Below, piece after piece: positions 45,044 through 54,003 of a stretch of 64,000 nucleotides of DNA; within the stretch, counting starts at the first letter, position 1; each line of letters starts with the position of its first letter. A model generated the notes under the pieces. That model made no database searches. It had not been told where the DNA came from and saw only the letters and a program-made list of their open reading frames with translations. The stretch covers positions 113,595 through 177,594 of the forward strand of contig NZ_JACJRE010000010.1 in assembly GCF_014697075.1 (NCBI RefSeq), in the 5' to 3' direction. Made by a program: the position numbers and the translations under genes. The DNA is from Tolypothrix sp. FACHB-123. Lineage in GTDB: Bacteria; Cyanobacteriota; Cyanobacteriia; Cyanobacteriales; Nostocaceae.

Positions 45044-46327
45044 TTAAGTAATTGCACTATTAATTGCGGCTTCTGGGCCGACTAAAGATAAGTAGGGTTG
45101 CTGTAAATATCGGCGTGCAACTGCGATCGCATCTCCTACTTCTACATTAGTAATTAACTCTTGGAATGTTTGGTCAAATTCAATTCCTAATCCCAAGGTT
45201 TCATACCAACCATAGATTTGCGCAATTTGTCCGTTAGTTTGTTTACCAAGGGCGTACTGTCCTAATATTTTATTTTTCGCTGCTTGCAGTGCGTTGGTAG
45301 ATATTTCTGTTGTTGAAAGTAAGTCAACTTCTTTACACAAGCCTTGCAAGGCAATTGTTGTATTTTCTGGTGCTGTACCCATATATACGACAAACGCGCC
45401 AGCATATAGCCTGGTGGGAAACAGTGCGGAAACTTCATAAGCCAAGCCTTGCTTTTCCCGCAATTCCACAAATAAGCGGCTAGAAAGCCCATTACCTAAA
45501 TAAGTAGCTAATAATTTCAACGCCGCATAATCAGCAGAATTCACAGCAGGCCCCAAATACCCAAGCATGACAATAGATTGCTGTGTTTGTAAGGGCTGGA
45601 GCTTTTGCTGGGGTTGGACGGGAATTTCTGGTACATTTAAGCTGTGCGGTTTGCTATTTGGCGATCGCCAATCACCAAATACTTGGGTAATTAATTTCAC
45701 CGCTTCTTCTGGTTTAATTCTTCCCGCAATACTAATGACTACATTATCGGGACGAAAATGAGTTTGGTGATATGCCACTAAATCCGCTTGAGTTAAGCTG
45801 CTCATAGTGGTTTCATTCCCTAATACAGACATAGCATAGGGATGATTTTGATACATTGCTTGGCGTAATTGATCGTAAGCAATGGTAAACGGCTGCTCTT
45901 TTTGCGAGCGAATGTCTTGGAGTGCTAAACGCCGTTCTAATTCTACTTGTGTTTCTGGGAATGTAGGCGATCGCAAAATCAGCCCCGCTAATTCCAATAT
46001 CTCCGGAAAATCTGCTGTTACCGTCTTCAGCGACAGCAGAAAATAATCATTAGCAGTATCAGTACTTAAACTCGCCCCGACAGATTCCACCCTTTCCGCA
46101 ATTTCTAAGCTAGAAAGTCCAGCGCAGCCTTTTGTCATCACAGCCGACAATAAATGTGCCAGTCCGGCTTGTTCCCGGCTTTCAACACAACTACCAGCAC
46201 GGACAAAAATCCGCGCTGCAATAATATCAGCCGCCTGATTTTCTGCAACTAAGAGGACAATACCATTGCTTAATACAGTCCGGTGGATTGGGGAATTAGA
46301 AATCGATTTGTTCACAGTTTGAGTCAT
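45044..46327 (-). CDS. M16-family peptidase-like subunit, catalytically inactive
   Basis: 427 residues. The overall M16 pattern is clear ('FVRAGSCVESREQAGLAHLL', 'NVVISIAGRIKPEEA', 'SRLFVELREKQGLAYEVSA'). Where HxxEH should be, the sequence reads HLLSA (about 58-62), so the zinc ligands and base are lost. It matches the non-catalytic partner of two-subunit M16 peptidases. It lies 206 bp downstream of an M16 gene with an intact motif and carries the family's RL-type substrate-binding motif, so the two probably form a heterodimer. Confidence 0.9.
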   Translation of the reverse strand: MTQTVNKSISNSPIHRTVLSNGIVLLVAENQAADIIAARIFVRAGSCVESREQAGLAHLLSAVMTKGCAGLSSLEIAERVESVGASLSTDTANDYFLLSLKTVTADFPEILELAGLILRSPTFPETQVELERRLALQDIRSQKEQPFTIAYDQLRQAMYQNHPYAMSVLGNETTMSSLTQADLVAYHQTHFRPDNVVISIAGRIKPEEAVKLITQVFGDWRSPNSKPHSLNVPEIPVQPQQKLQPLQTQQSIVMLGYLGPAVNSADYAALKLLATYLGNGLSSRLFVELREKQGLAYEVSALFPTRLYAGAFVVYMGTAPENTTIALQGLCKEVDLLSTTEISTNALQAAKNKILGQYALGKQTNGQIAQIYGWYETLGLGIEFDQTFQELITNVEVGDAIAVARRYLQQPYLSLVGPEAAINSAIT

Positions 46328-46339
46328 TAGTCAAAAAAT

Positions 46340-46530
46340 GCAGCCGTTACAATAATTCGTAATTGATAATTCAGAATTCCTAGTTTTCACCAGTGTTTAC
46401 TTTGCACCCTCCATTCACCACCAGCACAATTATCTTTAATTTAGTAGTTGCTCTGTACCTTATTAATTACGAATTACGAATTACGTAGGCGCAAGCCTTC
46501 CCGCAGGGTATTACGAATTACGAATTAATA
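46340..46530. repeat. AATTACG-type heptamer repeats between the M16 genes
   Basis: GTAATTGATAATTCAG and ATTACGAATTACGAATTACG runs flank a small dispersed repeat, ACGTAGGCGCAAGCCTTCCCGCAGGGTA, at 46481-46509. No terminator is obvious, so read-through is possible. Confidence 0.7.
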
Positions 46531-46533
46531 TGA

Positions 46534-47802
46534 CTAACGAGGTTTTAGAACAGTAATAGCGTAATTTTCAGGTGAAATATAGTTTTTAGCTAATTGTTGC
46601 AGTTCTTCGCCATCAAAAGATAGAACTTGTTGCGGATAGGTAACTGCTAATTCTGCCTTGGCAATTGTATTGTAGTAGCCATACAGCCCAGTCAGTTGAT
46701 TTGGTGTTTCTGTAGAAAAAGCATATTCATTACATAGCAGTCTACGAGTGCGCGCCAGTTCCTGCTGGGTGATTGGGGTATTTTGTAATTCTTCTAAATG
46801 ATTGCGAATCAAGAACTCTACCTTTTCTAGATGTTCTGGTTCCACCCAAGCAGTGATGGTAAATAAACTCGAGTCCTGTTGTAAAGAAAAATTACTGCAA
46901 ATTCCTTGGACTAATTGCCGTTCTTCCCGCAAATCGCGCACTAAACGCGAAGTTCTGCCTTCTGCAAGTAACACCGATAACATATCTAACCCATAGGCGG
47001 TACGGAGTTGTTCTACACCTGGTGCAAGCCAAGCCATGAGTAAGCGCCCTTGTTCCAATCTGGGTAAATGCAGTTCTTGACGGTGAATTCCCTGAATAAT
47101 TGGCTCTTGGCTAGGTTGGGATATGGGACAATCTAAGCGATCGGCAAAATTTCCAAAAGAACTATTAACTAAATCTAAGGCGGAATCTCGATCAATTCCG
47201 CCCACAATCACCACCGTCATATTTTCTGGTTGATAATAAGCGCGGTGAAAACAGCGCATAGCTTCTGGGGAATGTAGCATGAGTTCTTGCTCTGTTCCCA
47301 GCACCGAACGCCCATAAGGATGATTTTTATAAATAGTCTGAATTAGAGACTGAAATCCTAACCAATCAGGATCATCATGGTAAGAGCGAATTTCCTCTAA
47401 GACTACATCCCGTTCCCGGCTAAATTCATCTTCAGGAATGGCTGCATTCAGCAACATTTCCCCTAAATGAGGCAACGTATCTTTCAGGTAAGTAGCAGCC
47501 GTTGTCAGGGAATAATGAGCATAATCGTAACTTGTCGCCGCATTACTCACGCCACCTTGATTTTCGATGTTATAATCAAAGACCCCAGGTGGTAGGTTTG
47601 TTGTCCCTTTAAAGATCATGTGTTCGAGAAAGTGAGCCATGCCAAACCAAGGTTCAGGCTCGCGGGTTGCTCCAGCACGCACCCACACATCCGCCACAAC
47701 TACAGGGGTAGTTGGAATCTCTTGATGAATCAACGTTAAACCATTGTCTAGATTGACAACCGAGGCTGGAAACACGGTACGAGTAAGTTGTTGTTGTGAC
47801 AA
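46534..47802 (-). CDS. M16-family zinc peptidase, catalytic subunit
   Basis: 422 residues. The inverted zinc motif HFLEH lies at residues 57-61, and the second Glu is in 'ERDVVLEEIRSYHDD' about 70 residues later, as in M16 (pitrilysin/processing peptidase) enzymes. 'ENMTVVIVGGIDRDSAL' and 'SRLVRDLREERQLVQGI' are also typical. It degrades or processes peptides and probably works with the inactive partner encoded next. Start is TTG at 47802; no better start was seen. Confidence 0.93.
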   Translation of the reverse strand: MSQQQLTRTVFPASVVNLDNGLTLIHQEIPTTPVVVADVWVRAGATREPEPWFGMAHFLEHMIFKGTTNLPPGVFDYNIENQGGVSNAATSYDYAHYSLTTAATYLKDTLPHLGEMLLNAAIPEDEFSRERDVVLEEIRSYHDDPDWLGFQSLIQTIYKNHPYGRSVLGTEQELMLHSPEAMRCFHRAYYQPENMTVVIVGGIDRDSALDLVNSSFGNFADRLDCPISQPSQEPIIQGIHRQELHLPRLEQGRLLMAWLAPGVEQLRTAYGLDMLSVLLAEGRTSRLVRDLREERQLVQGICSNFSLQQDSSLFTITAWVEPEHLEKVEFLIRNHLEELQNTPITQQELARTRRLLCNEYAFSTETPNQLTGLYGYYNTIAKAELAVTYPQQVLSFDGEELQQLAKNYISPENYAITVLKPR

Positions 47803-48166
47803 TTTTTTGTAGCTTTAACCACAATTTAACGCAATTTTGCAATCTTAACTCTGAAAGGGGCCTAATTCAGAATCAATTTATACAGAATTGGGAAATGGGC
47901 ATTGGGCATTGGGCATTGGGGAGTTAAAATTTAGCGGGATGTGAATTGAAATCGTCTCTGATCATCTAAGAGGCTGTAAATTTTCCTGAAAATTAGGAAA
48001 TCACACAAGTTTCAGAACTTAATTTACATAAAAAATAAATTTAAAACTATTTCCTTTTACCTATTTAGCTGTTTCCTCTACCCCATGCCCCATGCCCCAT
48101 GCCCCATGCCCCATAATAATTAAAGCTCCCAAGGTGAAAATTTTACTTTGGGAGCTAAAAATTTTT
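47803..48166. other. Intergenic region with GGGCATT-family repeats
   Basis: No gene. It has heptamer runs at 47896-47922 and 48083-48113 and the hairpin at 48124-48156 that ends the 6S RNA transcript. Confidence 0.6.
48124..48156 (-). terminator. Hairpin downstream of 6S RNA
   Basis: Read on the minus strand, GCTCCCAAAG-TAAAATTTTCA-CCTTGGGAGC, followed by TTTAATTATTAT. It lies about 10 nt after the 3' end of the RNA and is a fair rho-independent terminator or 3' processing site. Confidence 0.6.
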
Positions 48167-48348
48167 AAGTTCACCGCGACGCCGTTTTACCTAAGTTTAT
48201 GACCTGGTAAAACCAGGTGGGTATCTTTTGCCTCGTTTAAAGTTTCCGAGTACTTGCCCGGTCTACTGCCACGAGAACTGTCGATTCCCTTTTCTTTAAA
48301 GACATAGATCAAAAAACTTGATGGCAGTCACCAACGTCGTAGTGCAAC
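48167..48348 (-). ncRNA. ssrS: 6S RNA (SsaA/SsrS type)
   Basis: About 182 nt on the minus strand, just after purK, which is the known cyanobacterial location of ssaA. The 5' segment CACTACGACG pairs with 3' CGTCGCGGTG to close the long hairpin (one G-U, one mismatch). The middle contains GGCAAGTACTCGGAAACTTT and 'ATACCCACCTGGTTTTACCAGG', which I recognise from cyanobacterial 6S RNAs. 6S RNA mimics an open promoter and sequesters sigma-70-type RNA polymerase. Ends are estimates: the 5' end from the -10 box, the 3' end from the closing stem. Confidence 0.85.
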
Positions 48349-48354
48349 TCACTC

Positions 48355-48360
48355 ATTATA
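48355..48360 (-). promoter_or_regulatory. -10 box of 6S RNA
   Basis: A perfect TATAAT on the minus strand about 7 nt before the predicted RNA start. No good TTGACA box is visible at the expected distance. Confidence 0.7.
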
Positions 48361-48407
48361 GCCTTCAAAAGTTGTTGTGTGTTTCCTATAAAAATTTTCT
48401 CGTAAAT

Positions 48408-49568
48408 TTACCTGGGATACCAGATAGACTCTATGGTACGAGCGATCGCTATTACTTCATCTCGGTTATGACTATCAACTAAAACCGTTACGTGTCCTAG
48501 TTTTCGCCCTGGGCGCGATTCTGTTTTCCCGTACCAGTGAATGTGAGCTTGGGAGATAGCGGCGATTTGTTGGCGTTGGCTTTGGTAGTCGCTGTGAGAA
48601 GTTTCGTAACCCAGCAGGTTTACCATGACAGCGCCTTGACTTTGCAGTGTAGTATCGCCTAAAGGTAAACCACAAACGGCTCTCAGGAGTTGTTCAAATT
48701 GGGAAGTTTCACAAGCGTCTAGAGAAAAATGTCCAGAATTATGGGTGCGGGGAGCAATTTCGTTGACGAGGACTCTTCCATCTGGGGTGAGGAATAGCTC
48801 AATGCCAAATACACCCACGACTTCGAGATTATTTAATAACGTGCGAGCGATCGCTTCTATTTCATCTGCTAAATTAGCTGTAATCTCTGCTGGTGCGATT
48901 ACCCGGCGACATACCTGTTGTTCTTGTTGGGTTTCCACAACTGGATATGTCACCACTTCGCCATCGACAGAACGGGCGGCGATAATTGCCAATTCTCGTT
49001 CAAAGGGAATAAATTCTTCTATTAAATAAAGTTGGTTCTTGCTAGCTAGCTTTTGCTGTAAACTCTCCCAATCTTTAATAATAAATGTACCCTGACCGTC
49101 ATAACCATGACGGCGAGATTTGAGAACTATTGGGTTATTCTGGGGAAAGCCTAAATGCGCAATTTTCTCTTGCAGTGCTTCCGGTTGCTGAATTAAAGAC
49201 TCATCCACAGCAAAAAACTGAGGAACAGGTACGCCCAATTCTTGTAAATAGCAACGCTGGTGATATTTATCTAATAGGGGAGCTAAAGCCGCTAATCTGG
49301 GGCGAAAACACACACCTTGGTTTTCTAAAACAGATAAAGCTTCGAGATTGACAAATTCATTTTCAAAAGTGATGACATCACATTTTTGGGCTAACATCTC
49401 TGTAGCCTTTGCATCATCCACCACAGCAAAAACTGTTTCTTGGGCAATATTGACGGCGGGATCTTGTTGACTGGGAGTTTGTACAATTAACTCCACCCCT
49501 AACTTCCTTGCACCATCCGCCATCATCCAGGCAAGTTGCCCGCCACCAATTATACCAACACGCTTCAT
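48408..49568 (-). CDS. purK: 5-(carboxyamino)imidazole ribonucleotide synthase
   Basis: 386 residues, the usual size. It is an ATP-grasp enzyme that carboxylates AIR to N5-CAIR with bicarbonate in purine synthesis. 'GIIGGGQLAWMM' at 5-16, 'ITFENEFVNLEAL', 'VLKSRRHGYDGQG' and 'VNEIAPRTHNSGH' are PurK signatures. It overlaps the upstream pentapeptide-repeat gene by four bases (49565-49568) and is followed by 6S RNA on the same strand; the two may share read-through transcription in addition to the TATAAT promoter of the RNA. Confidence 0.96.
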   Translation of the reverse strand: MKRVGIIGGGQLAWMMADGARKLGVELIVQTPSQQDPAVNIAQETVFAVVDDAKATEMLAQKCDVITFENEFVNLEALSVLENQGVCFRPRLAALAPLLDKYHQRCYLQELGVPVPQFFAVDESLIQQPEALQEKIAHLGFPQNNPIVLKSRRHGYDGQGTFIIKDWESLQQKLASKNQLYLIEEFIPFERELAIIAARSVDGEVVTYPVVETQQEQQVCRRVIAPAEITANLADEIEAIARTLLNNLEVVGVFGIELFLTPDGRVLVNEIAPRTHNSGHFSLDACETSQFEQLLRAVCGLPLGDTTLQSQGAVMVNLLGYETSHSDYQSQRQQIAAISQAHIHWYGKTESRPGRKLGHVTVLVDSHNRDEVIAIARTIESIWYPR

Positions 49569-50053
49569 TTACACCCTAGAGAATAACGAGTTTCGACACC
49601 AGTGTGAGAATTAACACCACTGGCTTTTTTGCAGAGTTCTTTAACTTGTACCCCATCCAAAACTGCATCAGTGAAATCCGCATTGCTGATGTTCACATCA
49701 GTAAATATAGTACGTAATAAAAGACTTTCTTTTAAAACGGCATCGCTCAGATCAGCTCCAGATAAGTTTACCTGATCCATTAAGGCATTTGTTAAATCTG
49801 CCCCGTGCAAATTTGATTTTGTCATCGTCGAAGCACTCAAAACTGCTCCCCGCAAATCTGCACCTGTAAAATTAGTCAATTCTAAATTGGCATTAGAAAA
49901 CTCTGCTGCTTGCAAACTTTGTCCCGAAAAATCCCTTCTAGTTAATTGTGCATTGCTAAAAGACATGGGATGAGTCCAGTCTGCAAGTGCAGGGGAAGCT
50001 GTGAATAATACAACAATCCCCAAAATTAATGCCAACCCTTGCCGCCAAAACAT
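49565..50053 (-). CDS. Exported pentapeptide-repeat protein
   Basis: 162 residues. Signal peptide about 1-24 (cleaved after ALA). The region of about 30-140 is a run of A(D/N)LxX pentapeptides ('FSNANLELTNFTGADLRGAVL', 'LHGADLTNALM') that folds as a right-handed quadrilateral beta helix. Two cysteines near the end could pair. Such proteins are common in the thylakoid lumen of cyanobacteria; function is unknown. It overlaps purK (ATGA), a coupling that is not explained by metabolism. Confidence 0.88.
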   Translation of the reverse strand: MFWRQGLALILGIVVLFTASPALADWTHPMSFSNAQLTRRDFSGQSLQAAEFSNANLELTNFTGADLRGAVLSASTMTKSNLHGADLTNALMDQVNLSGADLSDAVLKESLLLRTIFTDVNISNADFTDAVLDGVQVKELCKKASGVNSHTGVETRYSLGCK

Positions 50054-50218
50054 ATTTACTTAGCTCAATGTAGTGTCTATGTCACTGCCTTTTAGCTTAT
50101 CCCATTTCAGTAAAAATCCTCATGCTACTTATGGATGAAGCTTTGAGCGAAGTAAAGCCAAGGGTGAGAAATTCTGATTTATCCTGAAATCTTGCTGTTA
50201 CTCTACAAAGGTTTGCTG

Positions 50219-50555
50219 TTTTTGATAATACAATAGCGGCTTTTGATAATACAATAGCGGCTTTTGATAATACAATAGTGGCTTTTGATAATACAATAGC
50301 GGCTTTTGATAATACAATAGCGGCTTTTGATAATACAATAGCGGCTTTTGATAATACAATAGTGGCTTTTGATACTACAATAGTGGCTTTCGACAATACA
50401 ATAGTGGCTTTCGACAATACAATAGTGGCTTTTGAAAATACAATAGCGGCTTTTGATAATACGATAGCGGCTTTCGACAATACAATAGTGGCTTTTGAAA
50501 ATACAATAGTGGCTTTTGACAATACAATAGTGGCTTTTGACAATACAATAGTGGC
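50219..50555. repeat. 21-bp tandem repeat, 16 copies
   Basis: The unit is TTTTGATAATACAATAG(C/T)GGC, with variants CGACAAT and GAAAAT. Because 21 is divisible by three and the unit lacks stops, frames stay open on both strands: plus AFDNTIV heptapeptides, minus SKATIVL or KSHYCIV. None has a convincing start codon with a ribosome site, so I list it as a repeat and not a gene. It could still be translated. Confidence 0.9.
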
Positions 50556-51109
50556 TTTTGCGATACCTGCGACGAGTTAAGTTATAAGGCTTGTGCATAC
50601 ACGGTAGCTGTGCCGAAATATCGCCGTCACCCTAGAAGGGTGCGGCTAATTGAACAAAGCCTGCCTCCGCAGGCTAAGAAAATTCAGCCCACGCATGTGA
50701 GCTTTGTAGCGTGAGCCAGTGGCTTATAGCCTGCGGGCGATATATCGGGTAAGCGAGAGAACAATATAGATCGCCAGTCAAAGGTGTTTGAAAGTTGCAT
50801 ACCCCCACCCTGCTGAGAGCTATGTAAGAGTAAGCCATCAAATAACGGGGGTATTGTGGTTAATATATGGCAAAACTTAGCCAAATTCATCAAATCTTTA
50901 GCATTTTTACCCAGCTAAAAAGCATAACTTAATTACTGACAGATGTTTTTAAGTCCACGCGGTAGGGGCACGGCACCGACAATTTGCTGGTACATATAAT
51001 AATCCTACTAATGCCGTGCCCCTACTGTGAATCTGTGGTTCAATTATCACCAAAACTGCTGTAAGCCCCATCCACTCTTAACTTCATAATTCATAATTCA
51101 TAATTCCTT
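50556..51109. promoter_or_regulatory. Upstream region of TPR-CHAT paralogue A, shared with paralogue B
   Basis: 50790-50940 is highly similar to 54346-54500 (shared 'AAATTCATCAAATCTTTAGC' and a 'CTGAGAGCTA' block). 51062-51109 matches 54487-54541 up to the ATG. 50625-50773 matches 57132-57340. No gene is supported; the conserved parts probably hold the promoter and leader. Confidence 0.65.
50625..50773. repeat. Left copy of the direct repeat flanking the CHAT cassette
   Basis: Shares GTGCGGCTAAT, GAAAATTCAGCCCACG, AGCCTGCGGGCG and GAGAACAATATAGATCGCC with 57132-57340 in the same order and orientation. It contains a small palindrome AGCCTGCCTCCGCAGGCT (50657-50674) that the right copy lacks. 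Confidence 0.75.
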
Positions 51110-53554
51110 ATGCGGTTTCACAAAATTGCTCTAAGTTTCCTCGCCTTAGTTATCGCCACAACTTCCACACCGATAACTTTCAGCCCAGGAACGCCAGGAG
51201 AGTTACGAGTACTGGCGCAAACACCACAAGCTAGGAAAGCCGAAGCTGATAGATTGTTGGAGCAAGGTAATCAGCAGTTTCAAACCAGTCAATTTGAAGC
51301 AGCATTGCAATCGTGGCAACAAGCACTGATTATTTATCGAGAAATTAAAGACCGTCAAGGCGAGAGTTGGGCACTGGGTAATCTTGGTAATGCTTACCAT
51401 GCATTGGGAGACTACCCAAAAGCCATTGAGTACCTCCAACAGACATTAGCGATCGCCAAAGAAATTAAAGATAGATTAGGGGAGGGACAGTCCCTGGGTA
51501 ATCTCGGTATTGCTTACGATGCATTGGGAGACTACCCAAAAGCGATTGAGTACCAGCAGCAGAGATTAGCGATCGCCAAAGAAATTAAAGATAGATTAGG
51601 GGAGGGAAACGCGCTGGGTAATCTCGGTAATGCGTACCTTTCTTTGGGAGACTACCCAAAAGCCATTGAGTACCAGCAGCAGCACTTAGCGATCGCCCGT
51701 GAAATTCAAGATAGATTAGGGGAGGGAAAGGCGCTGGGTAATCTCGGTATTGCTTACCTTTCTTTGGGAGACTACCCAAAAGCCATTGAGTACCTTCAAC
51801 AGACATTAGCGATCGCCCGTGAAATTCAAGATAGATTAGGGGAAGGAAAGGCGCTGGGTAATCTCGGTATTGCTTACTATTCTTTGGGAGACTACCCAAA
51901 AGCGATTGAGTACCTTCAACAGACATTAGCGATCGCCAAAGAAATGAAAGATAGATTAGGTGAGGGTGCGGCGCTGGGTAATCTCGGTATTGCTTACGAT
52001 GCACTGGGAGACTACCCAAAAGCCATTGAGTACCTACAACAGACATTAGCGATCGCCCGTGAAATTCAAGATAGACCAGGTGAGGGTATCTCTTTAAACA
52101 ATCTAGGAAATGCTTTCTACAAACAAGGAAATTTCCGCGCCGCAGAGAAAACCCTGTATGAGGGAATTCAGGTTTGGGAATCTCTGCGAGATAAAAAGTT
52201 AGCTGATATTAACAAAGTCTCTTTTTTTGACACCCAACGCAGCATCTACAGAATTTTACAAAAAGTCCTCATTGCTCAAAATAAAACTGATGCAGCTTTA
52301 GAAATAGCTGAACGTGGTCGCGCTAGGGCGTTTGTTGAGTTGTTAGCATCTCGTGTATCTACTAATAATAAACAAGCGGATAAATCACTCGAACCACCGA
52401 CAATTGCCAAAATTAAACAAATCGCCAAACAGCAAAATGCTACTCTCGTGCAATATTCTATTATTTATGATGATTTCAAAGTTGCTAATAAACAACAATG
52501 GCAAGAATCAGACCTCTATATCTGGGTTGTCAAACCTACAGGTGAAGTCACTTTCCGCAAAGTTGACCTTAAATCCCTGTGGCAAAAAGATAATACAACT
52601 TTAGATAAATTAGTCAATCAAAGCCGTCTAGGTATTGGTGTGGTTAGAAGCGGGCGTGCTGGTGGTATTATCTCCAGTCTAAATCCTGATGCTGCAAAAG
52701 TTCAAAAACCATTACAAAAACTGCATGACATTTTAATTAAAGATATCACCGATCTATTACCAAAAAACCCTAATGACAGAGTTATTTTCATTCCTCAAAG
52801 TTCTTTATTTCTTGCACCCTTCCCAGCTTTGCGCGATGAACAAGGTAAGTATTTAATTGAAAAACATACCATTCTCACCGCCCCAGCAATTCAGGTGTTA
52901 GATTTTACTCATAAATTAGGCGCTGGGAGACAGACTAATTATAATAACGCTTTGATTGTCGGTAATCCTACTATGCCTGTAGTGTCTACGGAACCAGGCA
53001 AACCTGCAACACAGTTAAGTTCACTACCAGGGGCGGAACTAGAAGCAAAGACTATTGCTAAGATGTTAAAAACTCAGCCGATTGTGGGTAAAGATGCGAC
53101 GAAAGCCAATATATTGCAACGCTTATCTTCAGTCGATGTAATTCACCTAGCTACACACGGTTGGGCGGATGATAACCGGGGTTTGGGTAGCTGGATTGCT
53201 TTTGCACCATCTCTTAAAGATGATGGTTTACTCAAGGCTGAGGAAATTTTAGATTTAAAATTAAAAGCGCAATTAGTAGTTTTAAGTGCTTGTGAAACGG
53301 GGAAAGGTAAACTTTCCGGTGATGGGGTGATTGGGTTGTCGCGTTCTTTGATTTCTGCGGGTGTTCCGAGTGTGTTGGTTTCCCTGTGGCAAGTACCGGA
53401 TGAACCGACACAATATTTAATGGTGGAGTTTTATCGGAGTTTGCAAACTCAGCCTGATAAGGCGTTGGCGTTGCGTCAGGCGATGTTGAAGACGAAACAG
53501 AAGTTTCCGAACCCTGTGAATTGGGCGGCGTTTACATTAATTGGGGAAAGATAA
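51110..53554 (+). CDS. TPR-CHAT protein, paralogue A
   Basis: 814 residues. A signal-like N-terminus (about 1-37, ending LAQTP) suggests export. Eight TPRs of 40 residues (about 42-355) follow, six of them near-identical units with 'LGDYPKAIEY', each carrying a GCGATCGC octamer in the DNA. A linker 'ALEIAERGRARAFVELLASR' is typical before CHAT. The CHAT domain (about 440-814) has catalytic His683 in 'HLATHGW' and Cys728 in 'LSACETG'. It is a putative caspase-like protease, with TPRs choosing the partner. It is nearly identical to the protein at 54542 except for TPR number; promoter regions are also shared. Confidence 0.92.
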   Translation: MRFHKIALSFLALVIATTSTPITFSPGTPGELRVLAQTPQARKAEADRLLEQGNQQFQTSQFEAALQSWQQALIIYREIKDRQGESWALGNLGNAYHALGDYPKAIEYLQQTLAIAKEIKDRLGEGQSLGNLGIAYDALGDYPKAIEYQQQRLAIAKEIKDRLGEGNALGNLGNAYLSLGDYPKAIEYQQQHLAIAREIQDRLGEGKALGNLGIAYLSLGDYPKAIEYLQQTLAIAREIQDRLGEGKALGNLGIAYYSLGDYPKAIEYLQQTLAIAKEMKDRLGEGAALGNLGIAYDALGDYPKAIEYLQQTLAIAREIQDRPGEGISLNNLGNAFYKQGNFRAAEKTLYEGIQVWESLRDKKLADINKVSFFDTQRSIYRILQKVLIAQNKTDAALEIAERGRARAFVELLASRVSTNNKQADKSLEPPTIAKIKQIAKQQNATLVQYSIIYDDFKVANKQQWQESDLYIWVVKPTGEVTFRKVDLKSLWQKDNTTLDKLVNQSRLGIGVVRSGRAGGIISSLNPDAAKVQKPLQKLHDILIKDITDLLPKNPNDRVIFIPQSSLFLAPFPALRDEQGKYLIEKHTILTAPAIQVLDFTHKLGAGRQTNYNNALIVGNPTMPVVSTEPGKPATQLSSLPGAELEAKTIAKMLKTQPIVGKDATKANILQRLSSVDVIHLATHGWADDNRGLGSWIAFAPSLKDDGLLKAEEILDLKLKAQLVVLSACETGKGKLSGDGVIGLSRSLISAGVPSVLVSLWQVPDEPTQYLMVEFYRSLQTQPDKALALRQAMLKTKQKFPNPVNWAAFTLIGER

Positions 53555-53755
53555 TTCGTAATTTGTCCTTATTTAAGGAATCTCTAATATCGATAGATTT
53601 TTTGTGAGGAGACGGGGTTTTGCTGTGTCCTGACAATATATTTTAGAGGTCATGGCATTGCCATGCCCCTAACTGCGTACCCGATTTATCTGAAATACAC
53701 TGTATATCTAACGTAAAATATTGATATTCATCTTGGTCATTATGGGAAAATGCTG

Positions 53756-54001
53756 ATGAGTTCTCTGTTAGAAGCAATATTAAAGCAAGCCCAAGGGTTG
53801 TCACGAGAGGAACAGCTAGAGTTAATTCAACATTTAACAGAGCAAGTTTCTACCCAGCCAGAAACTCCAGCCAAACCAAAGCGTAAAGTAACTGAGTTTT
53901 ATGGAGTTGCGCCCAATTTATTATCGGGAATTGATGCTCAAGTTTGGGTTGACCAACTGCGTTCTGAATGGGATGAACGTGAAGGTATGTTCAGACAATA
54001 A
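53756..54001 (+). CDS. Antitoxin-like protein of a VapBC-type pair
   Basis: 81 residues from ATG at 53756, or 83 from 53750. It starts with a helix, 'LLEAILKQAQGLSREEQLEL', followed by a basic Pro-rich stretch ('TPAKPKRKVTEFYG') and a C-terminal 'WVDQLRSEWDERE' of the kind that binds a PIN toxin. It ends 2 bp before the PIN-domain remnant. The frame is intact although its partner is damaged. Confidence 0.7.
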   Translation: MSSLLEAILKQAQGLSREEQLELIQHLTEQVSTQPETPAKPKRKVTEFYGVAPNLLSGIDAQVWVDQLRSEWDEREGMFRQ

Positions 54002-54003
54002 CT

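Noticed and set aside
50097-50598. Two minus-strand frames and one plus frame through the 21-bp repeat
   Set aside because: All arise because the unit lacks stops; none has a supported start. Kept as a repeat and raised as a finding.
51585-52046. 153-codon minus-strand frame with repeated segments
   Set aside because: It is the reverse reading of the near-identical TPR units of paralogue A and inherits their periodicity.
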